Assembly: GCA_031002005.1 (NCBI GenBank)
Contig: CM061919.1
Coordinates: forward strand, 224,252,739-224,316,738
DNA length: 64,000 nucleotides
From: Vandiemenella viatica
Taxonomy: Eukaryota; Arthropoda; Insecta; Orthoptera; Morabidae
Direction: 5' to 3'
In this document: positions 1 to 11,449 of the stretch, piece after piece
Layout of the letters: each line of letters starts with the position of its first letter
Position numbering within the stretch: position 1 is the stretch's first letter
Notes under the pieces: generated by a model
Database searches by the model: none
Seen by the model: only the letters and a program-made list of their open reading frames with translations
Told to the model about the DNA's origin: nothing
Program-made: the position numbers and the translations under genes

Positions 1-727
1 TTTTCTTTGAATTTTGAGTGATATCTTTCCGAACGTCATCCGTGAAAGGGGGATTGTGTTCCTTTGGAGAAGAAAGGGATGGATGGCCCTGGAACCTTCA
101 GCTGGCTTTCGCTATAAAGATGCTGCACTGTTTGTAACGAAACCCCACACGCCTCTGCTGTCATTTTTTGCGGTTCCCTAAAAAGTATATTAACTTTCTC
201 TTTAGAGTTATCTAGCGTCTAAAAAAATTATACACATAAAAAAATAATTGTTTTTGACTGTCGTCTAATATAACAACTATCTGACGCCATTTCACTTGAC
301 ATGATGTATTCCTATAAACTCGAAAATTCTGCGCCATACGACAATGCCTCTTGCCTGCCTGTAGGCAGGGTCTGCTCGGACGGGAAGGTGAGATGAGGCG
401 CGGGGCGAGGGGAATATGACCTTGACACGCCATACGAGAGCGAACAAGGTATAACTTGCAAGGGTATTAGGTAACATGGCATTAATCAGCTGTGATAAAA
501 GCTGAATTATCGATGGCAGCTTTTCGTGGCAAAGTACACAAAAATCCAGAACTCTATAATAAAGAACGGCGGCAACACTAGCTGCGATCCACAGTTCACT
601 TTCATGGAAATTTTTGAATATTTATGCCGTGAAACAACCACGTGAACATTTTAAAGGTGACTGAAGGCATTTATTGGATTTGTGTACCAGGAACAGGCAG
701 CGGAAACATTGAATTTTTTTAACAACT
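1..727. other. unassigned intergenic DNA
   Basis: I recognise no gene here. The stretch is AT-rich with a GC-richer patch near 350-430 that contains the short inverted repeat CCTGCC-TGTA-GGCAGG. Open frames are under 75 codons and resemble no family I know. Confidence 0.5.
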
Positions 728-862
728 TTCATTCCTCCCAGCATTCGCTTTGAGTGACTAAGGAAAACCACGGAAAACCCCAGTCAGGATGGCCGGAGGT
801 TTGACCCCCGTTCTCCCGAATGGCAGGTAGTAGTATGAATTCGCACCACTCCAGCCTCGGTC
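728..862 (-). repeat. degenerate SINE (family 1)
   Basis: On the minus strand the order is a tRNA-like head with a weakened B box (GGGGTCAAACCTCC in place of GGTTCGAATCC), then the body GGGGTTTTCCGTGG and an AGCGAATGCTGGGAG block. This matches the order of the better SINE copies at 30,558 and 63,646. It is the most diverged copy in the window and has no clear tail. Confidence 0.6.
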
Positions 863-1029
863 GGAAACATTGAACTTAGGTCTACAAGATTTTTCTTTTT
901 CCTTTTTTTTTTTATGTTCGGGTTTAAGGTTAACGTCCTTGATGAGCAGAGTCGTGATTTGCAGAGCCCTTGTGTCCAGTGGGGCGGCTATCAGCGAGAG
1001 TTGAGTAGGGCTCGGTAGCGGTATAGGCT

Positions 1030-1600
1030 TCACGTCACGCGCTGTAAAACCATTCTAAATAATCCCTTGGCCACTTCTTCAGCTGACGTAGCTTCTGGCA
1101 ATCCAGTGACAACGAGGCGTCGCGGTCTGCCTGGCACCTTCATCGCACAGCCGATGTCTTGATCCTTGAGATGTTGTTTGATGATTTCGTCGTCTGTTAG
1201 ACCCGAACATACCACGAGAAGCACGTCTTGCCTCGGCCATGCGAGTATTATAAGCGCGGCAATAGAGTGCAGGAAATCCAACAATGCGCCGGACTGTGGT
1301 TGTGCAGGACCTACTTCGGCGTTATTGGCCTCCTTGTTCGACCATATTCAACGTCTGTTCCGCCATGTTAGACAACGTGACAGCCAGGTGGATTTGGCAA
1401 GTTGAGCGTCGAGCTTACGTTGATTTCAAACAAATTTAAAGGATTGACTCTTCGGTGAAGGACCATGCTACTGCAATGCGGTAATGTCATCTTCACCAGT
1501 CTCAGCATTAAAGCTGATCGGTTTGGTGTTGCTGTCCTGGGATATTTCCTCCCTCAGTCTTCTCTTGAGTTGTCTTCTCTTCACTTCTGGTTGGTCGTCT
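1030..1600 (-). pseudogene. possible ORF1/gag remnant of a non-LTR retrotransposon
   Basis: Two minus-strand open stretches fill this region. The better one (1030-1284) contains a block reading GRPRRLVVTGLPEATS, the kind of beta-strand and helix block seen in ORF1 proteins of insect Jockey/I-type elements. No zinc knuckle is visible and frames are broken. It lies just downstream of the Jockey ORF2 stop at 1625, so it may be the 5' portion of a neighbouring copy. The assignment is weak; a chance frame is possible. Confidence 0.3.
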
Positions 1601-1624
1601 TGATGGCGTATTATTAATTGTTCC

Positions 1625-3243
1625 TTAGCGCTCCGTCAGCACCAATGGCCTGCTATGTTTGTCAGCGGCAGTTTCATATTCGCCGAGACAATTGACCAGT
1701 GGATTGGCAGAGTGATGTGCTGCACTGTAGAATTTATAGGCATGTTGCCGGAACCTGTCAATGAGCTTCTCTGTTCCCGATGCCTCGTGGACTGCGACGG
1801 TGGGGAAACGGTTGGGCAGATGTACTGCCCGCTTCAGTGTTCTGTTTTGCAGCACCTGCAACTTTCTGAGGTGGCGATTAGCAGCGTACGCCCAGACGAG
1901 GCAAACATATTAAATTACCGGCCTAATCAAGGAGCAATAAATGGCAACTCCTAGGTGTGGTGCCAACGAACTTTCCAGTTTAAGTATAGGGTAAAGAGAC
2001 TGAAGCCGAGCACCACTTACCATTTGCCTGATGTCCTTGATGTGAGCTCGCCATGTCAGCTTACAGTAAAGTGTTACACCAAGGTAGCGAGCAGTTGGTG
2101 CCCAGGGAATGGTTTTACCTCTGAGCTGAAGTTGCTGGTGAGGTAGTTGCTGACTACAGCCTCCTAGGCGTCGCGTCAGCATAATCGCTTGCGTTTTTAC
2201 AAGGTCTATACTTATCCGCCACCTTCTGGCCCAGGCTATCGTCTGCTGAAGAGCTTACTGCAATCGTCTCGTGGCGATGGCTCTGTTACGGCTCGATGTA
2301 AAGAATGCCGTATCGTCGGCGTACCTGGCTGTTTTCACATTCACAGGTGCTGGAATGTCGGCTGTGTAAAGGGTATAAAGAACTGGTCCCAGCAATGAAC
2401 CCTGTGGTACACCTGCACGAATGCGCCGTCGTGTTGACGTGGCATCACCAACCCTGACGCAGAATGTGCGCATTGACAGATAGCTGCGGATCAAATTCAC
2501 ATAGGGTCCAGGCAAGTCCCATTTGTACAACTTGCAGAACAGACCCGTATGCCACACTGAGTCGAATACACGGGCGACATCGAGCAACACCAAACCACAA
2601 TAGCTTCTCTCGTTGAAGGCCCTTGTGGCTGTCTCTATAACAAGCATCAACTGCTGCGTTGTGGAGTGCCCTCTACGGAACCCAAATTGATGATCGGGTA
2701 TGACGCCTGCAGCCTGGAGGTAGGTGTAAATATGCTCCAGCAAAATTTGCTCGAACACTTTACTGAGCGCGGGTAGCAGGCTGATTGGTCGGTAATGCTG
2801 GGGAAAGATTGGATCTTTCCCAGCCTTATGAATACCGACCACGATGGCATGATTCCATGCTCTCGGGAAAGTCTGATTTCGCAGAATGGTATTGAAGAGT
2901 CGCGTCAAGTAGTTGATGGCTTCTGGTGGTAGATTTCCGAGTGCTCGATTGTCCACTTGGTCATGCCCAGGTGCCTTCGTGGATTCAACCCGGCAATGTA
3001 GCTAGCCACCTCCTGCGGTTCAATCTCAATAATGTCATGGTCATCATTGGCTGACATGTACCGTCGCAGTCGGTGACGTACTGCTGCGATGTGTAGGTTG
3101 TCAACGTCGTCATCGACGGGCTGGAAATTTTTCTCAAAACTGTCAGCGAGCGCATTAGCCTTGTCTTCCGGTAGAAATACAAGACCACGTTCGCTGTGGA
3201 GTGGTGGTATCGGCTTCCTTCGGCGGGTGAGTCACCTATTTTT
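1625..3243 (-). pseudogene. Jockey-like ORF2, 3' half: reverse transcriptase and C-terminus, broken
   Basis: This is the reverse-transcriptase half of a Jockey-clade non-LTR retrotransposon polyprotein. Reading 5' to 3' on the minus strand: a linker with RRKPIPPLHSERGL (near 3,215), the RT core with ALSKVFE, HQFGFRRGHSTTQQL, VPQGSLLGPVLYTLY and the catalytic YADD box (near 2,310), then the thumb block ARYLGVTL (near 2,100), and the C-terminal HSANPL motif before the stop at 1625. The protein is split over at least four open pieces by frameshifts (one near 2,985) and stops, so it is dead. Its missing N-terminal half is at 16,624-17,593, beyond a DNA transposon inserted at 3,244. Family level is confident; exact clade is from motif recognition only. 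Confidence 0.9.
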
Positions 3244-3252
3244 GGTTCTAGG

Positions 3253-3370
3253 GCAAAACCGCGACGGACAAAACCGCGACGGACAAAACCGCGACGGACA
3301 AAACCGCGAACGGACAAAACCGCGAAAGGCCAAAAACCGCGAATACAGAAAAACCAGGAATACATAAAAC
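3253..3370. repeat. left terminal tandem array of the MULE (15-bp unit)
   Basis: Near-perfect units of the form AAAACCGCGACGGAC are followed by degraded units (CGCGAACGGAC, CGCGAAAGGCC). The array starts about 9 bp inside the element end and is inverted relative to the array at 16,502-16,618. Confidence 0.9.
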
Positions 3371-3582
3371 CACAAGAGTTCGTAGATGCTTAGCGTTACC
3401 CAGGGTGCACCACGAGGAGGTGATCTACGTAACACACCATTATTTTTTTTATTTAAAAAATTACACAAAAGCATGAACATAATGGAAAATAAAAATACAA
3501 TATAGATGGATTATATGAAATATACATCAATAAACCATTAATAAGTCAATATAAGTTGTAACAAAATACACAAGCACACTAT
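3371..3582. other. MULE 3' untranslated/subterminal sequence
   Basis: AT-rich sequence between the terminal array and the transposase stop codon at 3583. I see no gene in it. By position it is the 3' flank of the minus-strand transposase gene. Confidence 0.6.
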
Positions 3583-3710
3583 CTAATAATCGAAATAATG
3601 AACTATACTAGAAAGACATTTCTGTGCATCGCTACAATCATATTCACTAACTAAATTGAAAATCGACTTGGTGACTCTCGCATATGTCATTTTCTGTATT
3701 TTTCTATCTC
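3583..3710 (-). pseudogene. MULE transposase, C-terminal segment separated by the palindrome
   Basis: The minus-strand frame contains MTYARVTKS and LVSEYDCSD and ends HYFDY-stop at 3583-3585. This resembles the C-terminal tail of FLYWCH-type MULE transposases. The frame matches that of the main transposase piece at 14,627-15,920 when the palindrome and one copy of its TATCTC duplication are removed, so the two are halves of one gene. Confidence 0.85.
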
Positions 3711-3744
3711 AGTAGTATAATAAAGCCGGTTTCATATTAAATAG

Positions 3745-4125
3745 GTCACGCGCCCCGCCCCTGCAGCCGCTTCCCCTATAATTAGGCACCTGGCCGACTG
3801 TGCGGCCTGTAATTATCTACCTGGCTGCCGGCGCCGCTTACCGTCATTATCTTTGTAGGTCACGCGCCCCGCCCCCTGCAGCCACGCCGGCGCCACCGGC
3901 CTGTCATTATCTTTGTAGGTCACCCGCCCCGCCCCCTGCAGACACGACGGCGCCTCTTCTTGGTGTGCAGGCCGCTTCCCCTATAATTAGGCGCCCGGCC
4001 GACTGTGCGGCCTCTGGCCTATAATTATCTACCTGGCTCTTTGTAGGTCACGCGCCACGCCGGCGCCACCGCCCTATCATTATCTTTGTAGGTCACCCGC
4101 CCCGCCCCTGCAGCCACGATGGCGC
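3745..4125. repeat. GC-rich subterminal repeats, left arm
   Basis: Five copies of a block around TAGGTCACGCGCCCCGCCC, often followed by CTGCAG, are spaced irregularly (near 3746, 3856, 3916, 4044, 4089). They are separated by variants of CATTATCTTTG and ATAATTATCTACCTGG. The composition is far more GC-rich than the surrounding DNA. Such subterminal repeats often bind a transposase; that role is inference. Confidence 0.85.
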
Positions 4126-4172
4126 TGCTCGAAGCAATTTCCGTCATGGGGAAGCTGAAAATTTGTTATGCT

Positions 4173-4240
4173 AAGGGTGCGTCCATAAACCACGTAACTC
4201 CATTTTGGACACCTCGCTACCGTTCGCGAACTAACCTGAG
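4173..4240 (+). repeat. one end of a MITE family, left arm
   Basis: The segment AAGGGTGCGTCCATAAACCA and following bases resemble the left end of the complete MITE at 43,391-43,752 (AAGGAACGTCCATAAACTAC). No matching second end is recognisable, so this is a fragment or very diverged. Confidence 0.5.
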
Positions 4241-5120
4241 CATTCCCGGCCCCGAACTATCACCATTCGCCGCTAGGATTACCAACATTTTTTTTTCGGT
4301 TAATGGTAGATTTTTTTTTTGTAGAATAACCTATAAAAATATAGTACCCTTCAAAAATATAATATTTTTACGAAAGAGTAGAAAAGGACAAAGGAGTTGG
4401 TTTTTTTTTTACTATTTTATTTTTTAAGCTATATTTATTTTATTTTATTTATTTTTTGCACTTCTTGCATCTTTAACAATTTTCTGTCTACAGTAAAATT
4501 TTAATATGCTTTATCGCTTTCAGTTGTTAAATTAATGTCGATCAAAAGCTCATTTTTACTAATGAAATACTGCTCTTTACTTTTACCTAGATTTCGTGTA
4601 ATATTGTTATTTCAGAGTAAAGTTCGTTCACTTTGATATTAATTTTTTCTCATAAATTTAGAACCTCTAATATTGTCTCACAGCCTTCAAATGAAACCTC
4701 GTGTATTAAATTTAATTTTTGGATTTTCTATAGCCAATTGCTTTCATTAAAATCTAACTATTTACTAAGATACTTCAGACTTTTATCAAGGAATACTAAA
4801 GCGTTATTTTTAATACTATCACTTTCTGTGGAGAATCCGGCTTACACAGTTCTTTCCAAAAGTTATCGCACATCAGGTTTCAGTTTAGCGTGGTACATGA
4901 ATAATCATTATTATTTATAAATGTGTTGTTCTCGAGTACTAGATGAAATGTGAAGTGATAGGATGATTTCTGAGATCTTGTCAAACTAAGTAGCTCATGG
5001 ATTGCAGTGAACAGTTGTAAGTGTAAAATATAGATTTCTAATGTCAAGGTAGTGGCACTGATGAAACTCGACTGAACTATTTTCAGTGTTACGTTTTCCT
5101 GTTTGTTTGAAAACACAGAA

Positions 5121-5332
5121 CTGTCGAGGTCATTAGAGGCGGGATGGGACTGGAGACTTTGAACTGGAGGAAATTCGGCCATGACCTTTTGAAGGAAACA
5201 TCCCGACATTCACCTGCAGTGATTTCGGGAAACCATGGAAAACCCAAATCTGGATGCCCGGACGGGGATTCGAACTGCCGTCCTCCCGAATGCGAGGCCA
5301 GAACGCTAGCCGGTTCACCACCACGCTCGGTG
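5121..5332 (-). repeat. SINE family 1, left arm copy
   Basis: On the minus strand: CCGAGCGTGGTGGTGAACCG (tRNA A-box region), GTTCGAATCCCCG (B box), then TTTGGGTTTTCCATGG, and the 3' block CCCGCCTCTAATGACCTCG. It is transcribed by RNA polymerase III in this class of repeat and moved by LINE proteins. Its mirror copy is at 13,006-13,212, so it was present before the arms were copied or homogenised. Confidence 0.9.
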
Positions 5333-5339
5333 AAATGTA

Positions 5340-6000
5340 GCAGAAATGATACCCCAGACTAGTAGATTAAATATAAAAATAGGATCGAATGCAATTGGAG
5401 AAGTAAGTGAATTCTGTTACTTAGGAAGAAAAATTACAACCGATGGCCGAAACAAAAATGATGTTAAAAGCAGAATAGCACTAGCATAAAAAACAGCCTT
5501 CATGAAAAAGAGAAATCTTTTAGTTTCAAATATTGATCTGGGAATTGGAAAAACTTTTTTAATACTCTATGTGTGGAGCACAGCACTTTATGGTAGCGAA
5601 ACATGGACTTTAGGAATACCGGAAAGAAGGAAAATTGAAGCATTTGAAATGTGGTGCTACAGAAGAATGCTGAAAATTAAGTGGACAGACAAAGTAAGAA
5701 ATGAATGAGCTTTGGAAATGATGGGTGAGGAAAGAAGTTTGTGGAAGAAGCTTACAGAAGGAAGAGACAGGCTTGTAGGTCATATTTTGAGACATGCTGG
5801 AATAGTTAATTTGCTGGTGGAGGGAACAGTCGAAGGTAAGAACTGTAGAGGAAGAAAGGGATTAGAATATATGAAGCAGATAATTGAGGACGTGGGTTGT
5901 AGGGGATATGTAGAGATGAAGAGGTTAGCACTAGATAGGAAGGGATGGAGGATTGCATCAAACCAGTCGAAAGACTAATAACAGCAAAAAAAAAAAAAAA
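5340..6000 (+). pseudogene. LINE 3' end (RTE/craniofacial-like C-terminus), left arm
   Basis: One plus-strand frame, broken by stops, contains EFCYLGRKITTDGR, STALYGSETWTL, IEAFEMWCYRRMLKIKW and GHILRHAG, the C-terminal block after the RT domain in a widespread insect LINE group. It ends with an A-run at 5985-5999. Only the last ~200 codons remain; no RT catalytic box is present. In-frame stops near 5488 and 5706. The mirror copy is at 12,349-12,995. Clade assignment (RTE-like) is tentative. Confidence 0.8.
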
Positions 6001-6896
6001 TTATTCTGATCATTAACTGAAGCTGGTTATCGCTTTCTCAAAATGATTGATCTTAATATTTCGTTGAACGCGATACGTGGAGAAACTTTAGCTATATGAA
6101 TTGTTTCCGAATTTACATCGTGAGACAACAGAATACACATATCACAGTGTTTTATTAGTGAGCTATGCTTCTAGTAGAACAATGTTATCTAGTAAAAGAA
6201 ACAATAAGCCTCAAAAAAAAAGAAGGAAAAACCACTAAAATAGATCTTGTCTGAAGTATAAACAAACCTGGTTTTGAGTTTAGACCAATCAGCTCTCTTT
6301 CGATGATAAACGGTTTCAACAAGTCCAAGTCAGTTTGTTGGAAACAAAACCTTAAAATTCTACTTCGGTTATGATCGCTCGACAATTTAATAGTTTTACT
6401 TGAAATTTATACCAAGCGTCTTGCATTTATACGCCTTCAAATTCTACATTATCACTGAAATTTCATTTACTGGCTATTAAGAAGGCATCTGCATTGATAG
6501 AGGAAGGTTATAATGACACAGTTTTGCAGTTATAACCGGTAGGGTTAGAAGATATTAGAGTATAAACCGATTAATGGTATGTTTTCGAAGAACAAAGCTG
6601 AAGTATAGTTTCAGAGCAAATAAAATCTCTTGCCGTGATGGGATTCAAAGCGAAAACATTACTATTCCATCTTATTCTTCCAACTACCATTCAGTGTGTT
6701 AAAAAATGCTGTCTTGCCAATATAGTTACTAAGGTTGATTCTTTCTTACAAACTACAAAAGACGCAAATACGTACTACACACCAGTGGATAGAGGAAGGT
6801 TTAAAGTTTGTAATTCCTACCTGTTAGTTCCATCGGCTACCGCTAACAGCGCTGCTGTCTGTTACGTGGATATGGCCACGGTAGAAGTCGTTTTGT

Positions 6897-7079
6897 GCGC
6901 TACGTTATGCAAAAAGTAAATCCATTATTGATGTGTAGCGTGCATTCCGTCGTAAGTTCAATGAAGTGTCTCATCGTCATAAACAGATTTACGATTGGAA
7001 TAACGAATTCGTAGAAGATCGGTGCACAAGCAAAGGGAAAAACACTGGTCGTCCTCGAATGTCAAATGAAAATGTTTAG
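6897..7079 (+). pseudogene. helix-turn-helix (DUF4817-like) transposon remnant, left arm
   Basis: A single frame reads RYAKSKSIIDV-stop-RAFRRKFNEV, then HKQIYDWNNEFVED and GKNTGRPRMSNENV-stop. This order matches the DUF4817 helix-turn-helix module common in insect repeats. Both stops sit where Q and E are usual (single-base changes), so it is a decayed copy. Short inverted sequences AGAGGAAGGTTTAAAG (6790) and CTTCCTCT (7155) might be its ends; this is speculative. Confidence 0.6.
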
Positions 7080-7424
7080 CTTATCCAAAGTGCTTTCGAA
7101 GAGATTTTCTCAGAAACCCAACAAATGCTGAATGTTTAAAGTAAAACGTTGAAACTTCCTCTTTCCAGTAATGTGTGACATGTATTTGTATATTTCTTAG
7201 TTTGCAAGAAATAAACATTCAAAATCTGCTCCTGTCTAGAACTTTATTGGGACTGAACTATAGTATCGGCGGTGGAAGCGGCAACGGGGAACTACATTGG
7301 GAGCCATGGAGCGGAGTTCGCCGCCCAATAGGAAATTGGTGTACGAAATGACGACTTGCAGACTTACAATATAAATAAAATTCAGGTGACCGGAAGGTTT
7401 CGGCTTCCATAAATATAAAAACCC

Positions 7425-7500
7425 CGACTGTGCAAGGGTAGCGCACATGCTTTGCGTTGCAAGGGTCACCGGTTTGAGACTAGCCTGGGGCCTGAATGGT
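7425..7500 (+). repeat. tRNA-like segment, left arm
   Basis: The sequence CAAGGGTAGCGCACATGC followed by GGTCACCGGTTTGAGACTAG has the spacing of a degraded A box and B box. It could be a second, older SINE head. No tail is visible. Mirror copy near 10,850-10,920. Confidence 0.3.
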
Positions 7501-8603
7501 TTGATCAATTGTTTGACAGCGAAAAGTGTCGGACGACACATAGTTTTCTTTTTAATATTACATCAACAGTCTCGAATTTAAGAAAATTGTCGAAATCATG
7601 TGGATCTGAAACAAGCATAGAGGTTGGCGGTCCACATAGCTAACTCTGGGTGTGACAATGCAGCATGGAGTAAACTGGTGGCAAAAAAATATTCTTGGCT
7701 TAAGAAGGTTTTAAAATAGACTACAAGCCACATTTTAAAAGGAATATTGCAACTGTAAGTAGGAATGTAAACCGTTTTACTGCGTAAATCTCGGAGTCTA
7801 ACCGTCATGCCTGCAAAACTTTTCTGACTTGGAGCTTAACTTTTTCATGAAACTCTAAATTTTATGAAACAGGCGATATGCCTCAGTACTTAGGTTCTTG
7901 ATTTCTAGCGTTGAGATACCAGCACTAAACACTGGCGGCAGATAATGGAGTTACCGAAGTTCTAATAACTGATCTTCAAATCCTTAGCCAGGAGCGTAGC
8001 AAGTTTAAGGTCCCATATCTGATCTTCACTCTTCAAGTAGCTGGCAGTCAAACGCGTGAAAAATTACATCACCTTACACTGATTTCAAAATGCCTACAGT
8101 CGCAATACAGAAATTCACCGAATATAGCATCCACTAAGTTCTAAATCATGTTAGATCATTCATGAAATTTTTCGTCAGTGCCAGTATACGAGTCTGTTTC
8201 GTAGACTAAATGGATCTCGTGTACAACCTCCAAAGGGCACATGTGAATAGTTCTTATCCCGACACATGCGAAAAATGCGGTACAGACCAAAGTTAGTTGG
8301 AAAAATGCATACTTTCTGCAGAAACAGCGGTAACAGATGCATAGCATATTGTCGTATCTAAAAGTTGTCACGAACTGCACCACTCAAGAACAAGCTAGGA
8401 AAGGTGCCAAGCACAAACTTCGAAAGTATATACCTTTTAGGACTTACAGAATATTGACAACTTATACATGCACACACCAGTGTCAAGGATCATGAAAATA
8501 TGCTCGGCCTCACAAATAGTGACAGATGTTTCGGAATTTCTTGAGTTAACAGTCTGATCCTCATTCTGTTTCTATTTACCGCATACTTTGACAAGGCGTG
8601 TAG

Positions 8604-8706
8604 TGGGCATTCGCCTGGAGTGATTTCAGGAAACTATGGAAAAAATAACTTAAATCTGGATGGTCGCTTCCCGAATGCGATGCCAGAGTGCTATCGCTCG
8701 CCCAAC
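8604..8706 (-). repeat. degenerate SINE family 1 fragment
   Basis: Contains GGGCATTCGCCTGGAGTGAT, AACTATGGAAAAA, and CCCGAATGCGATGCCAGAG, in the same order as intact minus-strand copies; the B box is lost. Confidence 0.6.
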
Positions 8707-9289
8707 AGTCATCGTCAATCCTCTTACGCACCCCACCTCATAAAATCCCGAAATGTTATGAAAACCGCAAAACATAGTGAATACAGGTAAAAAATCGCCA
8801 AAATTATGTAATATTCGCTCTACGAAAGAAGTTATAGATTGATATGGTTAGAAGATGACTGAGGATGTATCAGTTTCATTAAGAATTCAACATTCCTCAG
8901 TTTAGATGTCCTAAATTACTTTATATGGACACAGTTAGCTTGGCAGGTAGAGTTACATAGTGAAAAGGTTGTCGGTGTTATGAAGGACGATGCGAATTGC
9001 ACCCTGATTGTGGAGTTTGCTGGGTTACGGGGCAAAAAGTGTGCATTCTGGCTCGAGACCGACCGAACCTGTAACATTTTTTATTTTTTTTATTTTTGCT
9101 GGATACCAGTTAACCAGTGGAGATGCTACATTTTGTGCTTAGGTACATCTCTTGTGGTATAAACTCGTAACCTTTCTCCGGAGCAGAGCCTTCGTGGGTG
9201 AATCCTCAAAAATTAGACCATACTTTAGGTATGTTTTCAACCAGAGTGAGAAACATCCACTTCATTCATAAATGGTTACAACAGCTATC

Positions 9290-9383
9290 CATTCACCCAC
9301 ATGCATAGAAAACCCTAATCCGTATGCCTAGATCGGGATTCACACCGGTATCCTCCTGAATGAGATGCCAACACTCTCGGTGA
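9290..9383 (-). repeat. degenerate SINE family 1 fragment
   Basis: Contains CATAGAAAACCCTAATCC, CGGGATTCACACCGGTATCC and GAGATGCCAACACTCTCGG. These correspond to the body, B box and head of the SINE family in eroded form. Confidence 0.5.
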
Positions 9384-9965
9384 AATTATAGGTGAGAAAA
9401 TTACAAGTGTTTGATTTAAAAGTGACATGTTTACAGCGTCAGCTAATCGTCTCCACAATTTGAGTAGCTGTATGGTGCAAATTGAAATCAACGTTTCACG
9501 AAATACGTCTTATACCCGTTGCGTTTTACAAAATAGTCTTCATTTATAATGACAGCCTATATACCTCTGTTGCTAGTTTCGCTTCACGCACGTTTAAACT
9601 AGCATCAGAGACACTATTGGTGAACTATGGGACAAGCGGTCTTCCACAAACAAGATTTCACAGGATTACACCCACCACCACTCGCCCCTAAAAAGTCCTT
9701 TATCAAGTTATTTTTCATGAGTCCTTCATCACTTACTAGTCTTAAGACCCAATCGTAATAGACACCAACACTCGATAAGACATAAATTTTTTCCGGATAT
9801 AAGTACTAAGTATGTGCCACTTTCCACGAATATTATTAAAAAGTGTGAAAATGTGCAAAATAGATAAAAAAAATAATGAAAACTGACCAGTCAGAGAAAT
9901 AGAACAAAGTATCGAGCATTACAGGGAGCAAGAGAGGCGGGCCAGCATGTTACGTGTTAGCTTAT

Positions 9966-10160
9966 ACAAATGAGGTTAACCCCAGTTTTGGGTTAAGAAA
10001 CCATGACACCCTTGCACTATTTGAGGTTAACCCCAGTTTTGGGATAAAAAACCATGAAACCCATACAGTAAATGAGGTTATTGTAGATAATTTAGGTTAG
10101 GCGGCCAGCATGTTACGTGTTAGCTTCCTGAATGAGCGCGTTAACCTAAGCTAACACGTA
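9966..10160. repeat. direct repeats and hairpin at the inner edge of the right arm
   Basis: A unit of about 53 bp containing GAGGTTAACCCCAGTTTTGG occurs twice (near 9970 and 10022) with a third partial start near 10073. GCCAGCATGTTACGTGTTAG occurs near 9941 and 10103. ACGTGTTAGCTT (10115-10126) and AAGCTAACACGT (10148-10159) form a perfect 12-bp hairpin with a 21-nt loop, overlapping the point where the right arm begins. Confidence 0.8.
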
Positions 10161-11263
10161 TACTGGCACTGACGAAAAATTTCATGAATGATCTAACATG
10201 ATTTAGAACTTAGTGGATGCTATATTCGGTGAATTTCTGTATTGCGACTGTAGGCATTTTGAAATCAGTGTAAGGTGATGTAATTTTTCACGCGTTTGAC
10301 TGCCAGCTACTTGAAGAGTGAAGATCAGATATGGGACCTTAAACTTGCTACGCTCCTGGCTAAGGATTTGAAGATCAGTTATTAGAACTTCGGTAACTCC
10401 ATTATCTGCCGCCAGTGTTTAGTGCTGGTATCTCAACGCTAGAAATCAAGAACCTAAGTACTGAGGCATATCGCCTGTTTCATAAAATTTAGAGTTTCAT
10501 GAAAAAAGTTAAGCTCCAAGTCAGAAAGTTTTGCAGGCATGACGGTTAGACTCCGAGATTTACGCAGTAAAACGGTTTACATTCCTACTTACAGTTGCAA
10601 TATTCCTTTTAAAATGTGGCTTGTAGTCTATTTTAAAACCTTCTTACGCCAAGAATATTTTTTTGCCACCAGTTTACTCCATGCTGCATTGTCACACCCA
10701 GAGTTAGCTATGTGGACCGCCAACCTCTATGCTTGTTTCAGATCCACATGATTTCGACAATTTTCTTAAATTCGAGACTGTTGATGTAATATTAAAAAGA
10801 AAACTATGTGTCGTCCGACACTTTTCGCTGTCAAACAATTGATCAAACCATTCAGGCCCCAGGCTAGTCTCAAACCGGTGACCCTTGCAACGCAAAGCAT
10901 GTGCGCTACCCTTGCACAGTCGGGGTTTTTTATATTTATGGAAGCCGAAACCTTCCGGTCACCTGAATTTTTTATATTGTAAGTCTGCAAGTCGTCATTT
11001 CGTACACCAATTTCCTATTGGGCGGCGAACTCCGCTCCATGGCTCCCAATGTAGTTCCCCGTTGCCGCTTCCACCGCCGATACTATAGTTCAGTCCCAAT
11101 AAAGTTCTAGACAGGAGCAGATTTTGAATGTTTATTTCTTGCAAACTAAGAAATATACAAATACATGTCACACATTACTGGAAAGAGGAAGTTTCAACGT
11201 TTTACTTTAAACATTCAGCATTTGTTGGGTTTCTGAGAAAATCTCTTCGAAAGCACTTTGGAT

Positions 11264-11449
11264 AAGCTAAACATTTTCATTTGACATTCGAGGACGACCA
11301 GTGTTTTTCCCTTTGCTTGTGCACCGATCTTCTACGAATTCGTTATTCCAATCGTAAATCTGTTTATGACGATGAGACACTTCATTGAACTTACGACGGA
11401 ATGCACGCTACACATCAATAATGGATTTACTTTTTGCATAACGTAGCGC
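11264..11449 (-). pseudogene. helix-turn-helix (DUF4817-like) transposon remnant, right arm
   Basis: Mirror copy of 6897-7079 with the same frame and stops, shown by sequence pairing across the palindrome. Confidence 0.6.

Larger units (their letters stand above)
3711..8190. repeat. left arm of the palindrome
   Basis: It pairs with 10157-14620 over its whole length with few substitutions and small indels by eye (for example, differences in a poly-A run near 5,985 and in the GC-rich repeats near 3,790). It contains in order GC-rich subterminal repeats, a MITE end, a SINE (minus), a LINE 3' end (plus), a helix-turn-helix transposon remnant and a tRNA-like segment. Confidence 0.93.
8191..10156. 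other. loop of the palindrome, no recognisable gene
   Basis: Unique, AT-rich sequence between the arms. It holds two eroded SINE fragments (8604-8706, 9290-9383) and a direct repeat/hairpin cluster near its right edge. The longest plus-strand frames (8980-9162 and 9482-9691, 60-70 codons) resemble nothing I know. If the element ever coded for a protein in its centre, it is not visible now. Confidence 0.7.

Noticed and set aside
3253..3370. Short regularly spaced repeats considered as a CRISPR-like array
   Set aside because: Units are 15 bp head to tail with no unique spacers, the setting is eukaryotic, and the mirrored array marks transposon ends.
5121..5332. tRNA gene within the SINE copies
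   Set aside because: A and B boxes are present but there is no complete cloverleaf and the sequence continues into the shared SINE body.
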